Positions 25,840 through 33,784 of a DNA stretch of 64,000 nt are shown one piece after another. Below the pieces are notes generated by a model that was not told where the DNA came from, ran no database searches, and saw only the letters and a program-made list of their open reading frames with translations. Origin of the DNA: Bacteroidota bacterium (lineage in GTDB: Bacteria; Bacteroidota; Ignavibacteria; Ignavibacteriales; Melioribacteraceae); contig JAHISP010000036.1 of assembly GCA_018818165.1 (NCBI GenBank), positions 62,001-126,000 of the forward strand, in the 5' to 3' direction. How positions within the stretch are numbered: position 1 is the first letter of the stretch; each line of letters opens with the position of its first letter. A program made the translations under genes and the position numbers.

Positions 25840-27786
25840 ATGAAAAATAAAATACGTTTATCTATTCAGCTATCGATAGTTGCAATAATTTTATATGCAA
25901 TTATTCGTCCTTTTTTTGATTCTGCTTTTAATCCCGATTTCGAAGCCTATTGTCCATTGGGTGGAATTGCTTCGTTAATGAGTAAATTAAATCTTGGAAG
26001 TTCCTCTTGCCAAATGGGCGAAGTTCAAATGATGTTGGGAATTTCTTTAATTGTTGGGGCAATTATTTTTGGTAAACTTTTCTGTAGTTATCTTTGCCCA
26101 ATAGGTACTTTTACTGAATGGCTTGGCAGAATAGGTGATAAATTTAAAATTAGATTTAATATTCCAGAATTTTTAGATAGACCTTTACGTCTTTTGAAAT
26201 ATGCGCTTTTATACTACACAATTTATGCTACAATGACTGCAAGCGAATTGTTTTGCAAAGAATATGACCCATATTTGGCTTCTGTAACTTTTTTCCAAAA
26301 TAATGACATTGTCTGGTATTTGTCAGCAATTTCAATTGCAATAGTTATTCTTGGGTCACTATTTACACGTATGTTCTGGTGCAAATATTTATGTCCACTT
26401 GGTGCAATTGGAAATATATTCTCAAATTTTGTTGTAGTAATAATTGCTACTGTCGTTTATTTTGGAGCTAATTTCTTTGGCGCAAATCTTGGTCTTGAGT
26501 GGTTACTTGGTGGCGTTGTAGGACTTGCAGCACTAAGTGAAATAATTTTCAAAAAAAGTTACTTTTTCCCATTATTTAAGATTACAAGAAACAAAGATAA
26601 ATGTCCAACTTGTTCAAGATGTGATGACGAATGTCCTCAAGGAATTGAAGTTTCTAAATATGATGCAGTTAATCATGTTGATTGCATGCTTTGTACAGAT
26701 TGCGTTTATGCATGCCCAGTTAAACAAACTTTAACAGTTAATAAAATGCCAACTAAATATGGCAAATATGTTGCTCCAATTGGAACTGTGGTTTTAGTTA
26801 TCGCTGGTCTAATTGCATCTTCATTTTATGAATTTACTACTCTTTCAGAAAGATGGGGTGGTTTTGAAAAAATAGATAGCGTATCTGTTTATCACCAAGA
26901 AGATTTAACATCAATCAAGTGTTTTGGAAGCGCTTCTTCATTTAGATCTCAAATAGCTCGTATTAATGGTATTGTTGGTTTGGATGCTTATGCTACTTCA
27001 CATTCTGTTGATATTTATTACAATCCAAAAGTTATTAGCGAGTTAGAAGTTAAAAAATCTATTTTTCAACCAGTTAAGCAAAAAGTTAGAGCTGCTGAAA
27101 AAACTGGTTTGGATTCGTTATCCGTTGCACAAATTGGAATTGATAATTTCTTTGATAGAACCGATTTTAACAATTTAACTTACGCTTTAAGAGTTAGTGA
27201 TGGAGTTTTTGGATTTGAAACAATTTTTGGCGAACCAGTTCAAACAAAAATATTTTATGATGAACAAGAACTAAATATTGACACAATTATTGAGCTAATT
27301 TTAGCTGATGAAGTTGAACTAAAAATGCGTGATGGCTCAACAATGAAGCAGGAAATTGAATTTGAAGTTAAAGAAGCAGGAATAAATCTTGGCAAAATAT
27401 CTATGCTGGATTACGAAAAAGGAATGTTCAAAGAATATGATAAAAAATTCAATAAATATGCTGCACAAAATGTGGATAGTTTAAGCGTTTTAATTTATCC
27501 AATGAAAGAAGCTGCTGTTACTACTCTTTACATTAAGCTTAGCTACTTAACAAGCCATTTATCAAATTGGAAAGGAATAGTTAGATTAACAACATTATAT
27601 GACGATGGGCCAAAAGCATGCGTATATTTCAAAGATGCAGTTACTCCGCTAGATACTGTTAAAGCTGCGTTATCTTCTACAAAAATGCAAGTACATTTTA
27701 AAGGTGGAAAAATTGAATATGTAGAAAACCCTTTTAAGTCTAAACCAGAAGGCGTAATTAAAAAAGCTAATGAACTTTTAAACTAA
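25840..27786 (+). CDS. NapH/NosR-like 4Fe-4S membrane protein with degenerate HMA-like C-terminal domains
   Basis: Inner-membrane electron-transfer protein, 648 residues. The N-terminal part has about six to seven helices with the two CxxxCP motifs typical of NapH/NosR/RdxA proteins (CSYLCP and CKYLCP). Two complete 4Fe-4S motifs follow: CPTCSRCDDECP and CMLCTDCVYACP. After a further helix, the last 300 residues are extracytoplasmic or cytoplasmic domains that read like three ferredoxin-fold HMA domains. The clearest begins TSIKCFGSASSFRSQI and ends VDIYYNPKVISELEV, with one Cys left of the usual CxxC. The ABC ATPase starts 14 bp later. It probably passes electrons to a metal or thiol centre at the membrane. 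The nos operon partners NosZ/NosD are absent, so nitrous-oxide reduction is not indicated. Confidence 0.82.
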   Translation: MKNKIRLSIQLSIVAIILYAIIRPFFDSAFNPDFEAYCPLGGIASLMSKLNLGSSSCQMGEVQMMLGISLIVGAIIFGKLFCSYLCPIGTFTEWLGRIGDKFKIRFNIPEFLDRPLRLLKYALLYYTIYATMTASELFCKEYDPYLASVTFFQNNDIVWYLSAISIAIVILGSLFTRMFWCKYLCPLGAIGNIFSNFVVVIIATVVYFGANFFGANLGLEWLLGGVVGLAALSEIIFKKSYFFPLFKITRNKDKCPTCSRCDDECPQGIEVSKYDAVNHVDCMLCTDCVYACPVKQTLTVNKMPTKYGKYVAPIGTVVLVIAGLIASSFYEFTTLSERWGGFEKIDSVSVYHQEDLTSIKCFGSASSFRSQIARINGIVGLDAYATSHSVDIYYNPKVISELEVKKSIFQPVKQKVRAAEKTGLDSLSVAQIGIDNFFDRTDFNNLTYALRVSDGVFGFETIFGEPVQTKIFYDEQELNIDTIIELILADEVELKMRDGSTMKQEIEFEVKEAGINLGKISMLDYEKGMFKEYDKKFNKYAAQNVDSLSVLIYPMKEAAVTTLYIKLSYLTSHLSNWKGIVRLTTLYDDGPKACVYFKDAVTPLDTVKAALSSTKMQVHFKGGKIEYVENPFKSKPEGVIKKANELLN

Positions 27787-27800
27787 ATTTTTGAGGTAAA

Positions 27801-28685
27801 ATGGAATACGTAGTTGAAGTTAAAAATTTGACCCACTATTATGGGAGCAAAAAAGTGCACGAAAATCTTAATTTTAATATTAAGAAAGGTAGTATTTTTG
27901 GCTTACTTGGTAAAAATGGCACTGGAAAAACAACAACAATTAACATTTTGAACGGATTTCTTAAACCAAAATCTGGGCAGTGTTTAATACTTGGTGAAGA
28001 TTCATATAAGCTCTCTCCAAAAACAAAGTCGCAAATAGGCTTTTTAATTGAAGGTCATATTCAATACTCATTTATGAATATTATCCAAATTGAAAAATAC
28101 TATTCGCAATTTTATCCCCAATGGAAAAAGGATGTTTACTACGATTTAATGTCAAAACTAAAAGTTTTGGATAATCAAAAAATATCAAAAATGTCATGCG
28201 GACAAAGATCGCAAGTAACACTTGGATTATTATTAGCTCAAGACCCCGATTTGTTAATTCTTGATGACTATTCAATGGGTTTAGATGCAGGTTATAGAAG
28301 GCTTTTTCTAGATTTCTTAAAAGAATATGGCAAAGCTGAAAATAAAACTATTTTTATCACTTCGCATATTATTCAAGATTTAGATGGCTTTTTAGATGAT
28401 TGCGTTATTCTTGATTATAATGGTGTTGTGCTTCAAATGCCAATTGATGAGTTTAAAAATACATTCAAAATGTATCAATTTAATACTAATCAAACTGAGT
28501 TAATTTCAAAAGATGGAGTAATAAATAATTTTGAAATTATTAAGAATAAAGCTACTGTTTATTCATTTAATGATATTGAAAATGTTCAGAACCATTTGAG
28601 AACAAAAGGTGTGAATTTTACAGATTTCAAAGATCACAAAATGGATTTAGAAGATGCGTTTATTGGACTAACTGGAAAATATTAA
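27801..28685 (+). CDS. ABC transporter ATP-binding protein (YtrB-like), atypical Walker B
   Basis: Cytoplasmic ATPase of 294 residues for the membrane proteins encoded just downstream. Walker A is GLLGKNGTGKTTT. The signature motif is MSCGQ instead of LSGGQ, and Walker B ends LLILDDYSMGLD, where the catalytic Glu is Asp. The H-loop is ITSHIIQDLDG. The C-terminal 80 residues form an accessory domain. The overall order resembles YtrB/BcrA-type ATPases. It lies 14 bp after the 4Fe-4S protein and 10 bp before the permease, so it is clearly part of that operon. The altered catalytic residue suggests slow or regulated hydrolysis, though Asp may still work in this branch. Confidence 0.88.
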   Translation: MEYVVEVKNLTHYYGSKKVHENLNFNIKKGSIFGLLGKNGTGKTTTINILNGFLKPKSGQCLILGEDSYKLSPKTKSQIGFLIEGHIQYSFMNIIQIEKYYSQFYPQWKKDVYYDLMSKLKVLDNQKISKMSCGQRSQVTLGLLLAQDPDLLILDDYSMGLDAGYRRLFLDFLKEYGKAENKTIFITSHIIQDLDGFLDDCVILDYNGVVLQMPIDEFKNTFKMYQFNTNQTELISKDGVINNFEIIKNKATVYSFNDIENVQNHLRTKGVNFTDFKDHKMDLEDAFIGLTGKY

Positions 28686-28695
28686 TGGAGATAAA

Positions 28696-29364
28696 ATGTA
28701 TAAAGCTTTAGCATATAAAGAATGGATTAAAATAAGATGGTGGGCAGTTGGTTCACTAATCTTAGAATTACTGTTTCTTATTTATATTTTTACAAATTTG
28801 AGGGCTGTTATTGAGTACAATAGTGCCGAAATGATTTGGAGTTCAGTTGTTTACAAAAGTTACATGTTTTTTCAGAGCTTAAAATATGTTCCTTTTGTTA
28901 TCGGAATTTTTATTTCTGTAGCTCAATATCTACCAGAAGTATTAGATATGAAACTTAAACTTACAATGCATTTGCCTCTTGAGGAAAATAGAGTGTTGCT
29001 TTTTCTAAATCTTTTTGGAACTACAATTTTATTACTCCTTTTTATTCCTTTAGTTGCTGTTTTGGTTATTGGTTCAAGTATTGTGTTTCCTAGTGAAATT
29101 ACTTATGCAATGATAATTTCAATTATTCCATGGTTTTTATCTGGCTTCCTATCTTACTTTTTTGTTTCAGCAATTATGATTGAACCAGCTTGGAGCAGAA
29201 GATTAGTAATTGCAATTATTGGATTTTTTCTAATAAATGAATTTTTAGTTGATGTTATTTTGGGTGGATTTATAAAAATAATTGTGGTTTTAATTGTCTT
29301 TACTTTATTATACAATTACGCTCACATGCTTTCTGGATTAAGATTCAAGCGAGGTTCAAAATGA
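28696..29364 (+). CDS. ABC transporter permease-like membrane protein
   Basis: A 222-residue integral membrane protein with about six helices, for example VGSLILELLFLIYIFTNL, FVIGIFISVAQYLPEVLD and LLLLFIPLVAVLVIGSS. It shows the ABC-2-like permease layout with a short loop EVLDMKLKLTMHLPLEENRVL after the second helix pair, where such permeases contact their ATPase. No strong family signature is visible, so the assignment rests on the topology and on the ATPase gene directly upstream (10 bp). It overlaps the next gene by 4 bp. It is probably half of the transporter with the DUF4857-like protein. Confidence 0.72.
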   Translation: MYKALAYKEWIKIRWWAVGSLILELLFLIYIFTNLRAVIEYNSAEMIWSSVVYKSYMFFQSLKYVPFVIGIFISVAQYLPEVLDMKLKLTMHLPLEENRVLLFLNLFGTTILLLLFIPLVAVLVIGSSIVFPSEITYAMIISIIPWFLSGFLSYFFVSAIMIEPAWSRRLVIAIIGFFLINEFLVDVILGGFIKIIVVLIVFTLLYNYAHMLSGLRFKRGSK

Positions 29365-30593
29365 TATTTTCGGCTAAATTATCACGATATTTACTTGTTA
29401 TTACTACAATTATAGTTGTTTCTATTGTTTTACCTTCTTTTTATTCAATGTTGTTTTATAACTCATATCCAGTTCCACGAGTTTATTTCAGTCCAGTTTC
29501 GAAAGATTTTTTATTTAATAAAGCTGGTGGAAAAGACGTATTAAGGTATGATAGAGAGGGTAAAATGTACACTCGTGAAGAGTTTGAGAGACTTACTCCA
29601 TTTTTCAATTATAGACAGTTACTTTATCGCGAAGAAATGCCAGATTCATTAAATGGCGTTGAACTTGATATTCAAGACGTAAAATTGAACAATGTATTTT
29701 ATGCTATTAAACCATACGATATATTTAGATATACAATTATGCTTAATCCATTAATCGAATCAGCACCAGGGAGGCCTGATTTACAAATGCCTCACGAGTT
29801 TTTCCGAATTGCGGAGAAAATGGAATTTATTAACTGTAGTACCAATGAAGTTGAAGCAGAATTGAGCAATCTTTTTAATAATGCTCTTATTGAAAATGGC
29901 TTTGCTTTTCCTGCAAAAAATGTTTTTGGAAATCCCTCTACAAGAAAGCCATTTGATGAAGGCTACTTAGTTGTTGATAACAGTGATAAACTATTTCACA
30001 TAAAAAGAATTGAAAACAAACCATTTGTTCGAAAAGTTGAAATTCCAGAAGGCATTAAAATAGATTATATTCATTTAAGAGAGTCCAACTTAAAAGAGCA
30101 ATATGCTCTTTTTATAACTGATGATAACAAAATATTTATTATCTCTTACGATAACTATAGAATAATTGAAGTCCCATCCGAGGGATATGATAGAAAAGAA
30201 ATGCAATTAGTAATTAAAGGCAATATGTTCTATCGTGAAATTGGATTTGTTTCTGACAAAAAAGTTAAAACCATTGTTACTGATAGGAACTACAAAGTTA
30301 TTGATACTTATGAAGAAACATTAAAAACTAACGAAGATTACTTAGTTGGTGATGTTTCCAATTATTTGTTTCCATTCAAACTTTCGTTAACAAGTTCGGA
30401 TAATTTGTATGTGGATTTCTATTCCGAAATTTCTGATTTAAGGTTTTTAATAGTAAGCAGCCTTTTAGCTATTTTTTACTTCATTTTAAGTAGAAAACGA
30501 GATAATAAGTTTCAGTTATTAGATGCAATTATTATTCTTATAACAGGCATTTATGGATTAATTGCAGTTGTTTTAATAAAACATGAAAGCTAA
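29361..30593 (+). CDS. DUF4857-like membrane-anchored protein
   Basis: The 410-residue protein has one N-terminal helix (YLLVITTIIVVSIVLPSFYS), a large extracytoplasmic domain of about 320 residues, and two C-terminal helices (FLIVSSLLAIFYFIL and LDAIIILITGIYGLIAVVLI). The extracytoplasmic part starts VPRVYFSPVSKDFLFN and is rich in beta strands. The layout matches DUF4857 proteins of Bacteroidota, which I recall as sitting beside an ABC ATPase and a 4Fe-4S membrane protein, as here. It overlaps the permease by 4 bp and is followed by a long hairpin terminator, so it closes the four-gene unit. No biochemical role is established to my knowledge. Confidence 0.72.
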   Translation: MIFSAKLSRYLLVITTIIVVSIVLPSFYSMLFYNSYPVPRVYFSPVSKDFLFNKAGGKDVLRYDREGKMYTREEFERLTPFFNYRQLLYREEMPDSLNGVELDIQDVKLNNVFYAIKPYDIFRYTIMLNPLIESAPGRPDLQMPHEFFRIAEKMEFINCSTNEVEAELSNLFNNALIENGFAFPAKNVFGNPSTRKPFDEGYLVVDNSDKLFHIKRIENKPFVRKVEIPEGIKIDYIHLRESNLKEQYALFITDDNKIFIISYDNYRIIEVPSEGYDRKEMQLVIKGNMFYREIGFVSDKKVKTIVTDRNYKVIDTYEETLKTNEDYLVGDVSNYLFPFKLSLTSSDNLYVDFYSEISDLRFLIVSSLLAIFYFILSRKRDNKFQLLDAIIILITGIYGLIAVVLIKHES

Positions 30594-30910
30594 TTTGCAA
30601 ACACAAACTTCTCAATTATGATTAAAATTAGTTAGTCTTTTGTGCATTAAAAGACTAACTAATTTAATTTCTTATTAACAATAAACACAAATTTATTTTA
30701 AAGCAGCATTTTATCTTAAAAACAAATAAATAAAAACAATTTTAGTAGCCAAAAAAAAACTTAAATTTCACATTTATATATTTCAAAAAAAATAAAAAAT
30801 AATTGAAGCAATTTATAACTCGAAGTAAATAAGAATTTTATTTTTATTAATCATTTCATAACTTGCATAAACTTTTTAAAAATTATTCCTTTTTGTTATT
30901 GGGAGGTACT
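30594..30910. other. 317-base intergenic region with one terminator
   Basis: Apart from the hairpin at 30625-30665, this is AT-rich sequence with no gene. It presumably carries the promoter and leader of the next TonB receptor; no promoter can be named by eye. Confidence 0.6.
30625..30665 (+). terminator. Long perfect hairpin after the DUF4857-like gene
   Basis: A 17-base stem (AAATTAGTTAGTCTTTT at 30625-30641 with its exact complement at 30649-30665) encloses a 7-base loop and is followed by a T-rich stretch. It probably ends the 4Fe-4S/ABC operon. The stem is AT-rich but unusually long. Confidence 0.75.
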
Positions 30911-33766
30911 ATGAGGAAAAATTTATACGTTCTAATTATTCTTTTTCTAACCATTTCTGTGTCAAACTTTGCCGCTGATTATGATTTTGCCACAACTGGT
31001 AAAATAGCTGGTAGGGTTGTTGATGCTACAGGAGAAGCAATTCCGTTTGTAAATATTATTGTAATAGGAACAAACTATGGAGCAGCTTCAAACATTGATG
31101 GTTATTTTTCAATTATTAATATCCCACCAGGTACTTATCAAATAAAAGCATCTGCAATAGGATATAATTCAACTGTTGTTCAAAATGTACGTGTTTCTAT
31201 TGATTTAACTACGAATATTGATATGACACTTACAGAAACTTCAATCTCTTTAAGTGAAGACGTTGTTGTTATTGCATCAAAGCCTATGATTCAAAGAGAT
31301 TTGACTGCATCTACTTCTGTTGTTGGCGATGACATGATTAAAGAATTACCAGTTACTGATTTAGGAGATATATTATCCCTTCAAGCTGGAATTGTAGTTT
31401 CACCTGGTGGTGGTATTCATGTTAGAGGTGGACGAAGTGGACAAGTTGCATATCAAATTGATGGTGTTCCTGTTACGGATTCTTACGATGGAAGCAGTGT
31501 TGTTGAAGTTAACCAGAATGCTGTTAAGGAAATGCAAATAATAAGTGGCGCATTTAATGCAGAATATGGACAAGCACTATCCGGTGTTATCAACTTAGTT
31601 ACAAAAGATGGTTCAAATAAATATAGTGGCAACATACAGGCATATAGTGGTGATTATATTTCAAACAGAACAGATGTATTTTGGAATATTGATGAAATAT
31701 CACCTTTCACTGTTGCCAATATTGAAGCTAGTTTAAGTGGTCCAATAATTAAGGATAAGCTTTTCTTTTATGCTAATGTTAGATATTACCAAAACTTGGG
31801 TTATTTATATGGTAGAGACCAATTTAAAGTTACTGATTTTGCAGTTGAGGCCCCAAATTCTGGTGGATCAGATTATTTGTTTATTGGTACAGATGGAGAG
31901 AATTATTTTCTATTGGACCCAGCAATAACTGATGAATATGTCTCTTTAAATCCATTCAAAAAATATTTTGGACAAGGGAAACTTACATATAGATTAGCTG
32001 ATGGGATGAAAATTAGTTATAATTTTATTGGTGACCAACAACGTTACAAAAATACTGATGATCATTTAAATGATATGAAACTTACACCAAGTAACAGTCT
32101 ACAAAGATTCCAAAATTCTTATTCACATATTCTTAGTTTGAACCATGCTATATCTAATAGCAGTTTTTATACTTTAAATGCTAGCTACTATACTAAGGAA
32201 TATCATCATTATTTATTTGAAAATATTTATACTGGTGACCCTAATCAACCAACTGAATATGTTGACAATACATTTCACTTTACTCCAGCATATAGTTATG
32301 CGGTTGGTGGTACAACAAAAAATAGATTTGAAAGAAGCACAAAAGCTTTTCTTGGAAAGTTCGATTGGGTTTCACAATTAACTCAAGAACTTAATTTGCA
32401 GGTTGGTGCTGAATATAAGAGACAAGAATTATATTATCACGATATTAATCTTGTTGACATGTTAGATGAAAACGGACAAAAAACTAACCCTTATAATGTT
32501 GAAATCCCACCATTATCTTCTGTTGATAATAACGAATATCTTCACAATCCTATTGAAATGGCTGGCTATGCACAAATTAAAGTTGAAGCTTTTAATATGA
32601 TTATTAATGCTGGTTTGCGATTTGACATGTTTAATCCTGATGGCGTTGTACTTGCCGATCCAAGAGATCCAAACTATAAAAATCCTTTAAAACCAAGCAA
32701 TAAATTTTATGATGAAAATGGAAATGGTGTTCAAGATAATGGTGAAGCGTCAAAATCTGATGCTGAAAGATTAGCTTATTGGTACAAAAATGCTTCAATT
32801 AAAACTCAACTTTCACCAAGAATTGGTATTGCATTTCCAATTACTGATCAGGGGGTTATTCACTTTTCTTATGGGCACTTTTTCCAATTACCAAGATATG
32901 AATACCTCTATTCAAATCCAGAATTTGAACTTGGTGTTGGCTCTGGTAACTCAGCACTATTTGGTAATGCTGATTTAAAACCACAGAGTACAGTAAAAGG
33001 TGAAATTGGTCTTCAACAGCAAATAGGAGAATTTTCTGCTGTTGATGTAACTGTTTTCTTCGAAGATTTTAGAGATTTAACAGGAACACAATCTGACGAA
33101 GTACTTGTATTTGGTGGAGCTCAAAGTTATAGCCGTTATGCAAATTCCGATTTCGGTTTTTCAAAAGGCTTTGTATTAAAATATTCACAAAGAATAAGCG
33201 GTGGCTTAGCTCTTAATTTAGATTACACGTTTTCTGAAACTAAAGGAAATGCTTCTAATCCAGCTGATGCTCGTAATGCAGTGCTTGGTGGAGCTTTGCC
33301 TGAAACAATTATTGCTCCTTTAGATTGGAATCAAACACACACTGTTAATGTTTCAGTTGCATATTCCAAATCGCAAGATTGGGGTTTTTCTATTATATCT
33401 AACTTCTTTACAGGACAGCCATACACTCCAGCAGTAAATAAATTTACTAGAGTTACTCAAAATGCATATCCTAGAAATAGTGCAGTAAAACCAACAAATT
33501 TTAATATTGATTTGCGTCTCTATAAAGATTTTCCACTTGGTCAAGATTATATTTCAATCTTTGCACGTGTAATGAACCTACTTGATTGGGATAATCCTAC
33601 TAACGTTAATACAGATACTGGTGATCCATATTATACTATATCAAAAACAGAAGCTGAAAGAATAAATCCTAATATGTATTATAATACACTAGATGAGAAT
33701 TTTATTGATCCAACTCGCTTTTCGCAACCAAGAAGAGTTGAAGTTGGTTTATCTTATAACTTTTAA
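30911..33766 (+). CDS. TonB-dependent receptor (module A)
   Basis: Outer-membrane TonB-dependent transporter of about 951 residues. The start at ATG 30911 is fixed by the GGGAGG site a few bases upstream and by the signal peptide MRKNLYVLIILFLTISVSNFA; a TTG at 30863 would only add a leader. The carboxypeptidase-regulatory-like domain reads GKIAGRVVDATGEAIPFVNI. The plug contains LPVTDLGDILSLQAGIVVSP, GIHVRGGRSGQVAYQIDGVP and FNAEYGQALSGVINLVTKDG, and the barrel ends PRRVEVGLSYNF with a terminal Phe. A 1203-residue exported protein and a PorV-like barrel follow, the same order as in module B at 41590. The ligand is unknown; such receptors in this lineage are often annotated for peptides or glycans. 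Confidence 0.92.
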   Translation: MRKNLYVLIILFLTISVSNFAADYDFATTGKIAGRVVDATGEAIPFVNIIVIGTNYGAASNIDGYFSIINIPPGTYQIKASAIGYNSTVVQNVRVSIDLTTNIDMTLTETSISLSEDVVVIASKPMIQRDLTASTSVVGDDMIKELPVTDLGDILSLQAGIVVSPGGGIHVRGGRSGQVAYQIDGVPVTDSYDGSSVVEVNQNAVKEMQIISGAFNAEYGQALSGVINLVTKDGSNKYSGNIQAYSGDYISNRTDVFWNIDEISPFTVANIEASLSGPIIKDKLFFYANVRYYQNLGYLYGRDQFKVTDFAVEAPNSGGSDYLFIGTDGENYFLLDPAITDEYVSLNPFKKYFGQGKLTYRLADGMKISYNFIGDQQRYKNTDDHLNDMKLTPSNSLQRFQNSYSHILSLNHAISNSSFYTLNASYYTKEYHHYLFENIYTGDPNQPTEYVDNTFHFTPAYSYAVGGTTKNRFERSTKAFLGKFDWVSQLTQELNLQVGAEYKRQELYYHDINLVDMLDENGQKTNPYNVEIPPLSSVDNNEYLHNPIEMAGYAQIKVEAFNMIINAGLRFDMFNPDGVVLADPRDPNYKNPLKPSNKFYDENGNGVQDNGEASKSDAERLAYWYKNASIKTQLSPRIGIAFPITDQGVIHFSYGHFFQLPRYEYLYSNPEFELGVGSGNSALFGNADLKPQSTVKGEIGLQQQIGEFSAVDVTVFFEDFRDLTGTQSDEVLVFGGAQSYSRYANSDFGFSKGFVLKYSQRISGGLALNLDYTFSETKGNASNPADARNAVLGGALPETIIAPLDWNQTHTVNVSVAYSKSQDWGFSIISNFFTGQPYTPAVNKFTRVTQNAYPRNSAVKPTNFNIDLRLYKDFPLGQDYISIFARVMNLLDWDNPTNVNTDTGDPYYTISKTEAERINPNMYYNTLDENFIDPTRFSQPRRVEVGLSYNF

Positions 33767-33784
33767 AAATTTTCGGGTATAAAA

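Noticed and set aside
25840-27786. NosR/NapH role in denitrification
   Set aside because: No nosZ, nosD, napA or related gene is adjacent, and the C-terminal HMA-like domains differ from those systems.
30863-30910. TTG at 30863 as the start of the module A receptor
   Set aside because: The GGGAGG ribosome site lies inside this extension and points to ATG 30911.
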